Positions 8,814 to 18,767 of a stretch of 64,000 bases of DNA are shown piece by piece; the first letter of the stretch is position 1; the number at the start of each line of letters is the position of its first letter. This DNA comes from Maribacter spongiicola. Lineage in GTDB: Bacteria > Bacteroidota > Bacteroidia > Flavobacteriales > Flavobacteriaceae. Position numbers and translations under genes: made by a program. The notes below the pieces were generated by a model. The model made no database searches. It saw only the letters and a program-made list of their open reading frames with translations, and was not told the origin of the DNA. Location: NCBI RefSeq assembly GCF_004364165.1, contig NZ_SOAY01000010.1, forward strand, positions 1,794,527 to 1,858,526, written 5' to 3'.

Positions 8814-9053
8814 TTAGGGGGTGTAAACTTCACCTCTGTGTGGTTTCAATATATCTCTTATTGATATCATTTCTTTCTCCTCTACCACCATAAATGCAAT
8901 GCTATACATATCATTAAGTGCTTTAAAACCCGTAATGTTCAATGCGGTTTTTTCAATAGCTATAAATTCATTAAGGTGCTTAACATGGTGTTCTGCAGTT
9001 TTTAATGCTGCCGGACCTCGAAAATCCCAAATTAATTTTATTTGTCTGTTCAA
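8814..9053 (-). CDS. Small conserved-type hypothetical protein
   Basis: 79 residues, soluble, with no signal peptide or membrane segment. Features visible are an RGPAALKTAEHHVKHL segment with two adjacent histidines and a hydrophobic strand (MYSIAFMVVEE) that suggest a small alpha/beta fold. I do not recognise a named family. It is the first gene of a tight minus-strand group with the beta-lactamase-like lipoprotein (9 bp gap) and rluF, and is divergent from the prolyl isomerase operon. The tight spacing supports it being a real gene; the function is unknown. Confidence 0.65.
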   Translation of the reverse strand: MNRQIKLIWDFRGPAALKTAEHHVKHLNEFIAIEKTALNITGFKALNDMYSIAFMVVEEKEMISIRDILKPHRGEVYTP

Positions 9054-9227
9054 AAATATGTGGTATTAGATTAAAAATATTAGCACACAAATTTACCTAA
9101 AAAAAGACAGTTTATAGTCAGTTAGCGGTTAGATTACAATTTTGACATTTGCTAATTTTTAATTGATTATTAGGTATTTGTTATATCTTGTAATGCCTAA
9201 AAACGTGTTAAGTAAATCATGAAGCAT

Positions 9228-9257
9228 TTGCACACGATTTGGTAATTACTATTTTTG
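9228..9257 (+). promoter_or_regulatory. Bacteroidota promoter for the prolyl isomerase operon
   Basis: TTG (9228-9230), 19 bp, then TATTTTTG (9250-9257) is a full match to TTG-N19-21-TAnnTTTG. Transcription would start near 9260-9264, so an ATG at 9262 would be leaderless, and the ATG at 9280 is the better start for the gene. Confidence 0.7.
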
Positions 9258-9279
9258 CTCGATGTTTTTTAAGAAATCA

Positions 9280-10161
9280 ATGTTTTTATTCCGTAAATAT
9301 TATCCTATAATCGCCTTAGGGTTAATTACAATTGTCTTTATTTCATGCGACGGTCTTTTTAAGAAAGAAGAAGAAAGAAAGGTTGTCGCTAGGGTAGGCG
9401 AGCGTTTTTTATATCAAGAAGACTTAGAACCGTTGTTAACAGAAAATATGACAAAAGGGGACAGTGCTTCTTTTGCTACAAATTATATAAATAATTGGGC
9501 TTCTAAACAGTTACTGCTTTCTAAAGCCAAGATTAATTTATCTGAAGAAAAACTTGCAGAGTATAACGCCTTGGTCGATGATTATAGAACCGATCTTTAC
9601 ACACGTGTTTATAAAGAAGCTTTAGTTGCACAGGCTACAGATTCTGTAATTACCGATGAGCAATTGAAGGATTTTTACGAAAAAGGCAAAGAGAATTTTA
9701 AGCTTAAAGAGCGCATTGCAAGAATTCGCTTTGTGGCGCTACCTAAAGGTTTTTTAAATCAAGATGAGGTAGGTAAAAGATTAAAGAGATTTAAAAAAGA
9801 TGATGTTCGATACTTAGATTCTATTGGTGTTCAGTTCAATAAACTGAATTTTAATGATTCCATTTGGGTACGTTACACTAGAATATTCGAAGAAATACCG
9901 CCAATAAACGTCGACAACGCCAATAAGTACTTAAAAAATTCACAATTTTTTGAATTGGAGGATTCAATCGGGGTATATTTGGGACAAATAGAGGAAATTA
10001 AAGATGTTAATGATATTGCACCTTTGTCCTTTATAAAGCCTACCATAGAACAAGTTTTATTAAGTCGTAGAAAAATGGACTACCTACGCAAATTAGAAAC
10101 TGAATTATTAGATGAAGCAATCAAGGACAATGAATTTGAACTTTTCGAAAACAAAAAATAG
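9280..10161 (+). CDS. Peptidyl-prolyl isomerase-like lipoprotein
   Basis: A periplasmic-facing lipoprotein (hydrophobic stretch, then a lipobox ending ISC) with a SurA/PrsA-like N-terminal chaperone region: VARVGERFLYQEDL opens the domain and is followed by a long helical segment. No canonical parvulin core is obvious, so it may act as a chaperone without isomerase activity. The frame can start at 9262, but the promoter just upstream puts the transcript start there, so I place the start at the second ATG (293 residues). It overlaps the start of the next gene, a two-domain SurA homologue, and the two probably work together in outer-membrane protein folding. Confidence 0.8.
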   Translation: MFLFRKYYPIIALGLITIVFISCDGLFKKEEERKVVARVGERFLYQEDLEPLLTENMTKGDSASFATNYINNWASKQLLLSKAKINLSEEKLAEYNALVDDYRTDLYTRVYKEALVAQATDSVITDEQLKDFYEKGKENFKLKERIARIRFVALPKGFLNQDEVGKRLKRFKKDDVRYLDSIGVQFNKLNFNDSIWVRYTRIFEEIPPINVDNANKYLKNSQFFELEDSIGVYLGQIEEIKDVNDIAPLSFIKPTIEQVLLSRRKMDYLRKLETELLDEAIKDNEFELFENKK

Positions 10162-11593
10162 TATTTACATCGGTGCAGTGTTGCTGTTCTCAGGTATTGT
10201 AACGGCACAAGATTCCATACCAAATGTTCAAGAAGAACAGATTGAGACAATGGAAGCTATTGCAGAAGCTGCTCCCGTTAAAAGAGACTCGGCAAATAAT
10301 TTCAAGAGAATTAAACTAGATGGTATCGCTGCTGTGGTTGGTGATTACGTAATCTTAGATTCTGATATTGAAAAAACCCTGATAGATCTTAAAAGTCAAG
10401 GTGCATCTACAGAAGATATTACCCACTGCGGGCTATTAGGTAAGTTGATGGAAGATCGTTTGTACGCTAACCAAGCAGTTCAAGATAGTATCTTGGTGTC
10501 AGATGATGAGGTAAATGCTACCGGAGACCGTCAACTACAATCACTAGTACAGCAGATCGGTTCTATGGACAAGGTGTTGAAGTACTACAAAAAAGAAGAT
10601 GAATCTAGCTTTAGAGAAGAGCTTTATAAAATTAATAAGTTACGTATGCTGTCTGAGCGTATGCAACAAGATATTATTAAAGAGATTGAAATTACACCTG
10701 AAGAGGTTCGTCAGTTCTTTAATAGAATTCCTGAAGATGAGCGTCCGGTATTTGGTGCTGAGTTAGAAATTGCACAGATTACAAAAGAGCCAGAACCATC
10801 TGATGAAGAAAAGCAGAAGGTAATTGATAAGTTGAATCAAATTAAGGCAGATGTTGATGATAACGATGCTAGTTTTAGTGTAAAAGCAATCTTATACTCT
10901 CAGGATCCAGGTTCGAAATCGAAAGGTGGTTTCTACAGTATTACTAAAGAAACCGGTTTTGATAAGAAATTTAAAGATGTTGCTTTTAGTTTAAGAGAAG
11001 GTGAAGTTTCTGAACCTTTTGAAACTGCTTTTGGTTACCATATTATTTATATCGAAAAAATTAGAGGTCAAGAGTTAGATTTAAGACACATTTTGGTAAT
11101 TCCTGAAATTTCGCAAAATGTTATGGAAGAAGCGAAAGCGGAGTTGGATAGTATTCGCAAGAAAATTATTGATGGTGAATTTACTTTTGCAGAGGCTGCT
11201 TTAAATTTCTCTGATGAAAAAGAAACGAAGTTCGATGGCGGATTGTTACGTAACCCTGTAAACTTCGATTCTAAGTTTGAGTTGACTAAAATGGATCCTA
11301 CACTTTATAATCAAGTTCAGAACTTGAAGGATAATGAAATTACATATCCTGTATTAGAAGAAGATCCAAGAGGTGGTGCACCGAAATATAAAATTTTGAA
11401 GATTACTAACAGGTACGATGAGCATGTTGCCGATTTCTCGAAAGATTATACTAAAATTCAAGAATTAGCACTTACTGAGAAAAAATACAACGCCATTAAA
11501 AAATGGATGGACAAATATATTAAGGATACCTATATAAGCGTTAATGAAGACAATCAAGATTGTGAATTCGCTAATAATTGGGTAAAAGAATAA
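10130..11593 (+). CDS. surA: SurA-like periplasmic peptidyl-prolyl cis-trans isomerase
   Basis: A periplasmic folding factor for outer-membrane proteins. It has a signal peptide (core IYIGAVLLFSGIVTAQ), a SurA N-terminal chaperone domain starting at the VVGDYVILDSDIE block, then two parvulin domains: the first around SQDPGSKSKGGFYSI to GYHIIYIEKIRG, the second from LRHILVIP to GGLLRNP. The frame opens 18 bp further upstream, but starting at MNLNF puts the signal peptide in its normal place; both choices overlap the upstream gene, indicating coupling. It is followed 4 bp later by the MoxR ATPase. The assignment to SurA-type isomerases is strong; one-to-one orthology with E. coli surA is inference. 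Confidence 0.9.
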   Translation: MNLNFSKTKNSIYIGAVLLFSGIVTAQDSIPNVQEEQIETMEAIAEAAPVKRDSANNFKRIKLDGIAAVVGDYVILDSDIEKTLIDLKSQGASTEDITHCGLLGKLMEDRLYANQAVQDSILVSDDEVNATGDRQLQSLVQQIGSMDKVLKYYKKEDESSFREELYKINKLRMLSERMQQDIIKEIEITPEEVRQFFNRIPEDERPVFGAELEIAQITKEPEPSDEEKQKVIDKLNQIKADVDDNDASFSVKAILYSQDPGSKSKGGFYSITKETGFDKKFKDVAFSLREGEVSEPFETAFGYHIIYIEKIRGQELDLRHILVIPEISQNVMEEAKAELDSIRKKIIDGEFTFAEAALNFSDEKETKFDGGLLRNPVNFDSKFELTKMDPTLYNQVQNLKDNEITYPVLEEDPRGGAPKYKILKITNRYDEHVADFSKDYTKIQELALTEKKYNAIKKWMDKYIKDTYISVNEDNQDCEFANNWVKE

Positions 11594-11597
11594 ATAT

Positions 11598-12551
11598 ATG
11601 TCAGACGTTGCAGCAATAGAACGCCTAGTAATAAAACATGCGGAGCTCAAAAAAGAAATAGCCAAAATTATTGTAGGTCAAGATGAGGTTATTGAGCAGA
11701 TACTGCTTTCTATTTACACAGGTGGTCACTCATTGTTGATCGGCGTACCAGGCTTGGCAAAAACTTTAATGGTCAATACCATCGCTCAGGCAATAGGTCT
11801 CGATTTTAAAAGAATACAATTTACGCCAGATTTAATGCCAAGTGATATTCTTGGTAGCGAAGTATTAGATCAGAACAGAAACTTTAAGTTTATAAAAGGA
11901 CCTATATTTTCAAATATTATTTTGGCAGATGAGATCAATAGAACTCCGCCAAAAACGCAAGCAGCACTGTTAGAAGCGATGCAAGAACGAGCGGTAACCA
12001 TTGCCGGTCATCAGCATAAATTAGATTTACCATATTTTGTATTGGCAACACAAAACCCCATTGAGCAAGAGGGTACTTACCCATTGCCTGAAGCGCAGTT
12101 AGACCGTTTTATGTTTGCTATTGAATTAAAATACCCATCTATAGCAGAAGAAATTCTAGTAGTTAAAAATACGACTGCAGATAGAAATCAAGCGATTAAT
12201 CCGCTATTTAGCGCACAAGATATTATTGATATTCAAGATTTGGTGCGTAGAATACCCGTTGCCGATAATGTTGTAGAGTATGCAGTTAAATTAGTAAATA
12301 GTACAAGACCTAACCTAGACTCGGCTTCAGATTACGTAAAGCAATATTTAGATTGGGGAGCAGGGCCAAGAGCTTCTCAGAACCTCATTTTGGGAGCAAA
12401 GGCAAATGCAGCTATTCAAGGTAAATTTTCACCTGATATCGAAGACGTGCATGCCGTAGTCAAAGGTATTCTGCGTCATCGTATCATAAAGAACTATAAA
12501 GCAGAGGCCGAAGGTATCAGTGAAGAAGATATTATTAATAAATTGCTTTAA
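11598..12551 (+). CDS. MoxR-family AAA+ ATPase
   Basis: A 317-residue AAA+ ATPase of the MoxR type: Walker A GVPGLAKT (residues 49-56), Walker B ILADEINR (D111, E112), sensor 1 in VLATQNPIEQEGTYPLPEAQLDRF (landmark; NPIEQEG is the family signature). MoxR proteins are chaperone-like ATPases that usually act with a von Willebrand factor A protein and a DUF58 protein. No such partner gene is adjacent here: the gene ends the prolyl isomerase operon and is followed by a 362-bp gap before acnB. Linkage to two envelope folding factors suggests an envelope-related role, but this is inference. Confidence 0.93.
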   Translation: MSDVAAIERLVIKHAELKKEIAKIIVGQDEVIEQILLSIYTGGHSLLIGVPGLAKTLMVNTIAQAIGLDFKRIQFTPDLMPSDILGSEVLDQNRNFKFIKGPIFSNIILADEINRTPPKTQAALLEAMQERAVTIAGHQHKLDLPYFVLATQNPIEQEGTYPLPEAQLDRFMFAIELKYPSIAEEILVVKNTTADRNQAINPLFSAQDIIDIQDLVRRIPVADNVVEYAVKLVNSTRPNLDSASDYVKQYLDWGAGPRASQNLILGAKANAAIQGKFSPDIEDVHAVVKGILRHRIIKNYKAEAEGISEEDIINKLL

Positions 12552-12913
12552 CCGAAGTGCCACTTTTTTAGAGCCTTTCTTTTGGTTATTAATATATCAG
12601 GAATTTGATTTAGAACACTTGACTTTTTACTTCATTTGATAAAAAGCTCCTTATCATACTTATTTAGTTTTAAATGCGTTCTATAATGCGTAATTTTACT
12701 GAATTGCGTTAACCTAAAATTATATAACGGATGACTTTTAATATGATTACTGGCGACTATTCTGCTCTTATTCAATATAGTAGTGTTCAAAAATTAAGGT
12801 TATCATTCAAATTGAAACAATTGTGATAGTACATTTATCTTCAGTTCTACTGTTACGATGATAAAAATCGGCCCTCAATTTTATTCCAAAATTAATATTC
12901 AAATTACTTTTTA
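12552..12913. other. 362-bp gap before acnB
   Basis: No gene-sized reading frame is visible. A 12-codon frame (ATG at 12674, arginine-rich) exists but has no support. I find no TAnnTTTG promoter with correct spacing; TACATTTA at 12830-12837 with TTG at 12812-12814 is a poor match. No riboswitch or clear hairpin is recognised. Confidence 0.5.
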
Positions 12914-15688
12914 ATGAGCATTTATAAAGATTACCTAAAGGAGATCGAAGATCGTAAAGGTCAGGGTCTTCAACCTAAGCCAATTGATGGAGCTGAATTA
13001 CTTAGCAAAATTATTGAGCAGATTAAAGATGTAGAAAATGAGTATAGAGAAGATTCTCTTCAGTTTTTTATCTATAACGTTTTACCTGGTACCACTAGTG
13101 CTGCCAGTGTAAAGGCTAAATTTTTAAAAGAAATTATTCTCGGTGAGTCGGTTGTAACAGAAATTACGCCAGCATTTGCTTTTGAACAATTATCTCACAT
13201 GAAGGGTGGACCTTCGGTAGCCGTTTTATTAGATGTTGCTTTAGGTTCTGATGTTGCCTTGGCAAAACAAGCAGCTGAGGTTTTGAAAACTCAGGTTTTC
13301 CTTTATGAAGCAGATACCACTCGTTTAGAAGAAGCTTTAAATAACGGAAGTGTAATTGCAAAAGATATCATAGAAAGCTATGCAAAGGCAGAATTTTTTA
13401 CAAAGCTTCCTGAAATTGAAGAAGAAATAGAAGTAGTTACTTATATCGCTGGTGTTGGTGATATTTCTACAGATTTATTATCGCCAGGTGGTGATGCACA
13501 CTCAAGATCAGATCGTGAGTTGCATGGTCAATGTATGTTCGAGCATAACAAAGAAATGCAAAAGGAATTATTGGCATTAAAAGAGCAACATCCTGATAAG
13601 CGTGTTATGCTTATTGCAGAAAAAGGAACAATGGGTGTTGGTTCTTCTAGAATGTCTGGCGTGAACAACGTAGCATTATGGACAGGGGTACCTTTTAGCA
13701 AATATGTGCCATTTATCAATTTTGCTCCAGTTATCGCTGGTACCAATGGTATCGCTCCAATTTTCTTGACAACTGTCGGTGTAACCGGTGGTATTGGTTT
13801 AGATCTTAAGAACTGGGTAAAGCAAAAAGATGAAGCTGGTAATACTATTGTCGATGCAGATGGTGAACCAATTTTAAAGCAAATGTATTCTGTTGCAACA
13901 GGTACAGTGCTAACGATTAATACTAAAGAGAAAAAACTCTATCACGGTAAAGTAGAATTGAAAGATATTTCTGCAGCATTTACTCCGCAAAAAATGGAGT
14001 TTATGAAAGCAGGTGGGTCTTACGCTGTTGTTTTTGGTAAAAAACTACAAACTTTTGCGTCTAAAGTTTTAGGTGTACCAGTACTGCCTGTATATGCTCC
14101 TTCAAAAGAAATCACAATTGAAGGTCAAGGCTTAACAGCTGTAGAAAAAATATTCAATAGAAATGCAGTAGGTACGTCAGGTGCAACGTTGCACGCTGGT
14201 TCTTATGTACGTGCAGAAGTAAATATTGTAGGATCTCAAGATACTACAGGTTTAATGACTTCTCAAGAATTAGAGATGATGGCAGCAACGGTTATTTCTC
14301 CAATTGTTGATGGTGCATATCAATCTGGTTGTCATACGGCATCCGTTTGGGATGATAAGTCTAAAGCTAACATTCCAAGATTAATGAGCTTTATGAACGA
14401 CTTTGGTTTAATTACCGGTCGGGATCCAAAAGGGAAGTACTTTCCAATGACAGACGTTATTCACAAAGTATTGAACGATATTACCGTAGGTGATTGGGAC
14501 ATCATTATTGGTGGTGATTCGCATACACGTATGTCTAAAGGTGTTGCTTTCGGTGCAGATTCTGGTACGGTAGCTTTAGCTTTGGCTACAGGTGAGGCTT
14601 CAATGCCAATACCTGAGTCAGTTAAAGTAACTTTTAAAGGACAAATGAAATCTTATATGGATTTCCGTGATGTGGTACATGCAACGCAGTCTCAAATGTT
14701 AAAGCAGTTTGGCGGCGAAAACGTATTTCAAGGTCGTGTAATAGAAGTACACATCGGAACATTAACCGCAGATGAAGCTTTTACATTTACTGATTGGACC
14801 GCGGAAATGAAAGCTAAAGCATCTATTTGTATTTCTGAAGATGATACCTTAATTGAGTCTTTAGAAATAGCAAAAGGTCGTATCCAAATCATGATCGAGA
14901 AAGGAATGGACAATGCTAAGGGAGTACTTCAAGGTTTAGTTAACAAGGCAGAAACTAGAATTACAGAACTTAAAACGGGAATCAAACCTTCTTTAAGACC
15001 AGATGCAAACGCTAAATATCATGCAGAAGTTGTTATTGATTTAGATGAAATAGCTGAACCAATGATTGCTGATCCAGATGTAAATAATGATGATGTGTCA
15101 AAACGTTATACGCATGACAACATCAGACCATTATCTTACTATGGGGGCACCAAGAAAGTAGATTTAGGTTTTGTAGGTTCTTGTATGGTGCATAAGGGCG
15201 ATATGAAAATATTAGCTCAAATGTTGAAAAATGTAGAGGCTCAATATGGTAAAGTTGAATTTAAAGCACCATTAGTTGTTGCACCACCAACATACAACAT
15301 TGTTGATGAGTTGAAAGCAGAAGGCGATTGGGATGTTTTAGTAAAATATTCAGGTTTCGAATTTGACGATAACGCACCAAAAGGTTTGGCACGTACCAAG
15401 TACGAAAACATGCTATACCTAGAAAGACCAGGTTGTAACCTATGTATGGGTAACCAAGAAAAAGCAGAACCCGGTGATACGGTAATGGCAACTTCAACAC
15501 GTTTATTTCAAGGTAGGGTGGTAAAAGATTCTGGCGATAAAAAAGGCGAGTCGTTGTTATCTTCTACTCCAGTAGTGGTATTATCTACCATTTTAGGTAG
15601 AACTCCTACCATGGCAGAATATGAAGCTGCAGTAGACGGTATTGTTTTAACGAAGTTTAAACCTTCTGAAAAACAATTGGTTAGATAA
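12914..15688 (+). CDS. acnB: Bifunctional aconitate hydratase 2 / 2-methylisocitrate dehydratase
   Basis: Interconverts citrate and isocitrate in the TCA cycle, and 2-methylisocitrate in propionate metabolism. It has the AcnB layout: a HEAT-like N-terminal domain (about residues 1-155), the swivelling domain placed next (with KGTMGVGSSRMSG), then the catalytic domains. The iron-sulfur cluster cysteines are in GSCMVHKG (near residue 756) and PGCNLCMGNQ (near 838 and 841). Length 924 against 865 in E. coli. It is directly followed by a terminator and then by acnA, giving two non-homologous-length aconitases side by side. Assignment is secure. Confidence 0.97.
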   Translation: MSIYKDYLKEIEDRKGQGLQPKPIDGAELLSKIIEQIKDVENEYREDSLQFFIYNVLPGTTSAASVKAKFLKEIILGESVVTEITPAFAFEQLSHMKGGPSVAVLLDVALGSDVALAKQAAEVLKTQVFLYEADTTRLEEALNNGSVIAKDIIESYAKAEFFTKLPEIEEEIEVVTYIAGVGDISTDLLSPGGDAHSRSDRELHGQCMFEHNKEMQKELLALKEQHPDKRVMLIAEKGTMGVGSSRMSGVNNVALWTGVPFSKYVPFINFAPVIAGTNGIAPIFLTTVGVTGGIGLDLKNWVKQKDEAGNTIVDADGEPILKQMYSVATGTVLTINTKEKKLYHGKVELKDISAAFTPQKMEFMKAGGSYAVVFGKKLQTFASKVLGVPVLPVYAPSKEITIEGQGLTAVEKIFNRNAVGTSGATLHAGSYVRAEVNIVGSQDTTGLMTSQELEMMAATVISPIVDGAYQSGCHTASVWDDKSKANIPRLMSFMNDFGLITGRDPKGKYFPMTDVIHKVLNDITVGDWDIIIGGDSHTRMSKGVAFGADSGTVALALATGEASMPIPESVKVTFKGQMKSYMDFRDVVHATQSQMLKQFGGENVFQGRVIEVHIGTLTADEAFTFTDWTAEMKAKASICISEDDTLIESLEIAKGRIQIMIEKGMDNAKGVLQGLVNKAETRITELKTGIKPSLRPDANAKYHAEVVIDLDEIAEPMIADPDVNNDDVSKRYTHDNIRPLSYYGGTKKVDLGFVGSCMVHKGDMKILAQMLKNVEAQYGKVEFKAPLVVAPPTYNIVDELKAEGDWDVLVKYSGFEFDDNAPKGLARTKYENMLYLERPGCNLCMGNQEKAEPGDTVMATSTRLFQGRVVKDSGDKKGESLLSSTPVVVLSTILGRTPTMAEYEAAVDGIVLTKFKPSEKQLVR

Positions 15689-15711
15689 CTAGTTGCAAAT
15701 TATATAGTAGT

Positions 15712-15750
15712 AAAAGAGCCTGAGTAGAAAACTCAGGCTCTTTTTTTTGC
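15712..15750 (+). terminator. Terminator after acnB
   Basis: AAAAGAGCCTGAGT and ACTCAGGCTCTTTT form a perfect 14-bp stem around AGAAA, with an eight-T run. Confidence 0.92.
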
Positions 15751-15856
15751 GGTATTTTTTCTAGTTATTCTTTATTTCAAATGCGGTTTTAAAATCATTG
15801 TACATTTCGTATATTGTACAGATAAGATAGAATAACAATTTATATAAATAGATTTT

Positions 15857-18130
15857 ATGGCATTTGACATAGATATGATTAAAAAGGTATACGCTTCCAT
15901 GTCGGATCGTGTAGACAAAGCAAGAGAGATTGTGGGTAAGCCGCTTACTCTTTCAGAAAAGATTTTATATTCTCACTTGTGGGAAGGCACGCCAACTAAA
16001 GCATTCGCGAGAGGAAAAGATTATGTTGATTTTGCTCCTGATCGTATTGCTTGTCAAGATGCAACCGCTCAAATGGCGTTATTGCAATTTATGCAGGCGG
16101 GCAAGCCAAAGGTTGCAGTGCCAACAACTGTACACTGTGATCACTTGATCCAAGCAAAAAATGGTGCCACTGCCGATTTAAAATCAGCGAACACTACTAG
16201 TGCAGAAGTTTTTGATTTCTTAGAGTCGGTTTCAAATAAATACGGAATCGGTTTTTGGAAACCGGGTGCAGGTATTATTCACCAAGTAGTATTGGAAAAT
16301 TACGCTTTCCCTGGTGGTATGATGATTGGTACCGATTCACACACTGTAAATGCAGGTGGTCTAGGTATGGTTGCTATTGGTGTTGGTGGTGCAGATGCTG
16401 TTGATGTAATGGCTGGTATGGCTTGGGAACTTAAATTCCCGAAACTAATAGGTGTAAAGTTAACCGGAACTATTTCTGGATGGACAGCACCAAAAGATGT
16501 CATATTAAAAGTTGCCGAAATTCTTACCGTTAAAGGTGGAACAGGGGCAATCGTTGAATATTTTGGTTCTGGTGCCAAGTCGTTATCTTGTACTGGTAAG
16601 GGTACAATTTGTAACATGGGTGCAGAAATAGGGGCTACTACTTCTACTTTTGGATATGATGAATCTATGGAGCGCTATTTAAGAGCTACAGACAGAGCGG
16701 ATATAGCTGATGCTGCAAACCAAGTAAAAGAATATTTAACTGCCGATGCAGAAGTGTATGAAAATCCTGAGCAATATTTTGATGAGGTAATTGAAATCAA
16801 TTTATCAGAATTAACACCATTATTAAACGGACCTTTTACTCCGGATTTATCTACAAAAGTAGGTGAAGATATGACAGAAAAAGCGACCTCTCACGAATGG
16901 CCTTTAGCTGTGGAATGGGGATTGATTGGTTCTTGTACCAACTCTTCGTATGAAGATTTGTCTAGAGCTTCTTCTATTGCACAACAAGCTATTGATAAAG
17001 GAATAAAAATGAAGGCCGAATTAGGGATTAACCCTGGTTCTGAACAAGTAAGATATACAGCAGACAGAGACGGTATTCTTGGAATATTTGAGAAGTTGGA
17101 TGCTAAGATTTTTACAAATGCATGTGGACCATGTATTGGTCAATGGGCACGTTACAGTGATCCAAAAAATGCACCTAAGAACAGTATTGTTCACTCTTTC
17201 AACAGAAACTTTGCTAAACGTGCGGATGGTAACCCTAATACGCACGCATTTGTAGCTTCACCAGAAATTACAGCTGCAATTGCAATTGCCGGTAGATTAG
17301 ATTTTAACCCGATGACGGATAAATTGATCAACGAAAAAGGAGAAGAAGTAATGTTCGACGAACCAACAGGATGGGAATTGCCTCCTAAAGGTTTTGCAGT
17401 AGAAGATGCTGGTTTTCTTGCCCCAGATGAAGATGGATCGGGTGTTGAGGTTAAAGTTTCGGCAGATTCTGAAAGATTACAATTGTTAGAACCTTTTACG
17501 CCTATAAAGGACGAAAGTTTAATGGGTGCGAAATTGTTGATTAAGGCATTTGGTAAGTGTACTACAGATCATATTTCTATGGCAGGACCATGGTTGCGTT
17601 TTCGTGGACACTTAGATAATATTTCTAATAACTGCTTAATTGGTGCAGTTAACGCATTTGGTCATAAGACAAATTTGGTTAAAAATCAATTGAATGGTGA
17701 ATTCGGTGGTGTACCAGATACCGCACGTGCATATAAAGCGGCGGGTATTAGAAGTATTGTAGTTGGTGATCATAATTACGGTGAAGGTTCTTCTCGTGAG
17801 CATGCTGCAATGGAGCCTCGTCACTTAGGTGTTGCCGCTGTAATCGTTAAGTCTTTTGCACGTATACACGAAACAAACCTTAAAAAGCAAGGTATGTTAG
17901 GGTTAACCTTTGCAAATGAAAGCGATTATGATCTTATAAAAGAAGACGATACTTTTAACTTTATAGATATAGCAGAATTTGCTCCCGATAAACAATTAAC
18001 TATAGAAGTTGTTCACGCAGATGGTAGTAAAGATGTAATAAAAGTAAACCATACTTATAACGAAGCTCAAATTGGGTGGTATAGAGAGGGGTCTGCTTTA
18101 AATGTGATTAAGAGAGAAAATGCCTCTTAA
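15857..18130 (+). CDS. acnA: Aconitate hydratase, mitochondrial-like AcnA type
   Basis: The TCA cycle aconitase of the AcnA/IRP superfamily, with domain order 1-2-3-linker-4. Cluster cysteines are in [10 protein letters not shown] (near residue 358) and ACGPCIGQW (near 421 and 424); [17 protein letters not shown] marks domain 4. At 757 residues it is close to mitochondrial aconitase and clearly shorter than E. coli AcnA (891), and the N-terminal CDHLIQA and [17 protein letters not shown] motifs fit that branch. Terminators on both sides show it is transcribed separately from acnB. AcnA-type enzymes are often more oxidation-stable than AcnB, which would give a reason for keeping both, but that is not shown here. 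Confidence 0.96.
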   Translation: MAFDIDMIKKVYASMSDRVDKAREIVGKPLTLSEKILYSHLWEGTPTKAFARGKDYVDFAPDRIACQDATAQMALLQFMQAGKPKVAVPTTVHCDHLIQAKNGATADLKSANTTSAEVFDFLESVSNKYGIGFWKPGAGIIHQVVLENYAFPGGMMIGTDSHTVNAGGLGMVAIGVGGADAVDVMAGMAWELKFPKLIGVKLTGTISGWTAPKDVILKVAEILTVKGGTGAIVEYFGSGAKSLSCTGKGTICNMGAEIGATTSTFGYDESMERYLRATDRADIADAANQVKEYLTADAEVYENPEQYFDEVIEINLSELTPLLNGPFTPDLSTKVGEDMTEKATSHEWPLAVEWGLIGSCTNSSYEDLSRASSIAQQAIDKGIKMKAELGINPGSEQVRYTADRDGILGIFEKLDAKIFTNACGPCIGQWARYSDPKNAPKNSIVHSFNRNFAKRADGNPNTHAFVASPEITAAIAIAGRLDFNPMTDKLINEKGEEVMFDEPTGWELPPKGFAVEDAGFLAPDEDGSGVEVKVSADSERLQLLEPFTPIKDESLMGAKLLIKAFGKCTTDHISMAGPWLRFRGHLDNISNNCLIGAVNAFGHKTNLVKNQLNGEFGGVPDTARAYKAAGIRSIVVGDHNYGEGSSREHAAMEPRHLGVAAVIVKSFARIHETNLKKQGMLGLTFANESDYDLIKEDDTFNFIDIAEFAPDKQLTIEVVHADGSKDVIKVNHTYNEAQIGWYREGSALNVIKRENAS

Positions 18131-18154
18131 TTCAATACTTTAAAATTTATAAGG

Positions 18155-18186
18155 AAAACTCCTGATATTGTTCAGGAGTTTTTTAG
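18155..18186 (+). terminator. Terminator after acnA
   Basis: AAAACTCCTGA and TCAGGAGTTTT pair around TATTGT, followed by a T-run. TAGTTTTG at 18184-18191, just after, fits the -7 consensus for the next gene but with a TTG only 13 bp upstream. Confidence 0.88.
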
Positions 18187-18208
18187 TTTTGACCCCTATT
18201 AAACTTTT

Positions 18209-18763
18209 ATGAAGAGACAAACGTTTTTTACCTTATTGATCATGGCTTTTGTGCTTTCTTTTTTTGTCACTCCTTTAGGTGATTATAGTAAGATTATGCT
18301 CAACAGGGTTTTTGCTACTTCACCAACAATTATAAAACTGGATAAAAGAGGTAAGATAGCTAACTACGATTGGAAGTTAAAAGACGGAAATTGGAAATTT
18401 ATAAATTTCAACGAAGCAAAAGGTAAAGTTGCTTTTGTTACTTTTTGGACTTCTTGGCACATGCCATCACAGGCACAATTAAAAGACATTCAATATCTTT
18501 TTGATACGTATGGTGATAAGATGAAGTTTTATGTTATTACTAATGAGGAAAGAGCTCCTGTAGAACTTTTTATGAGTGAGCAAGGATATAGTTTTCCTGT
18601 AACCTATCAAATTATAGGCGAACCGAGTCCTATTTCATTATTAAAGCCACCAGGGTCTTACGTAATAGATAAAACTGGTACTATCGTTATACATCAGAAT
18701 GCCATTGCAGACTGGAGTAACGATAAGGTAAATAAGCTTTTAAATGAATTGATATCAGAGTGA
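18209..18763 (+). CDS. TlpA/thioredoxin-fold membrane-anchored protein lacking the CXXC motif
   Basis: 184 residues: an N-terminal membrane anchor or signal (about residues 5-22), then a TlpA/AhpC-TSA-type thioredoxin domain (AFVTFWTSW, FYVITNEE, GSYVIDKTGTIV). The active site that would read W-C-x-x-C is W83-H84-M85-P86-S87, so both redox cysteines are replaced; the cis-proline region (PPGSYVID) is retained. It is probably not an oxidoreductase and may bind a partner or ligand instead. It sits 4 bp before the CrtA-like gene, so the two are very likely cotranscribed. The fold is confident; the function is unknown. Confidence 0.82.
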   Translation: MKRQTFFTLLIMAFVLSFFVTPLGDYSKIMLNRVFATSPTIIKLDKRGKIANYDWKLKDGNWKFINFNEAKGKVAFVTFWTSWHMPSQAQLKDIQYLFDTYGDKMKFYVITNEERAPVELFMSEQGYSFPVTYQIIGEPSPISLLKPPGSYVIDKTGTIVIHQNAIADWSNDKVNKLLNELISE

Positions 18764-18767
18764 TCGG

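Noticed and set aside
12674..12712. Short arginine-rich leader peptide before acnB
   Set aside because: Twelve codons, no hairpin pair or attenuator structure, and 200 bp from the gene; chance is enough.
15800..15823. Two TTGTACA copies before acnA as an operator
   Set aside because: Short AT-rich hexamer palindromes with no matching site elsewhere; not enough to call a regulator.
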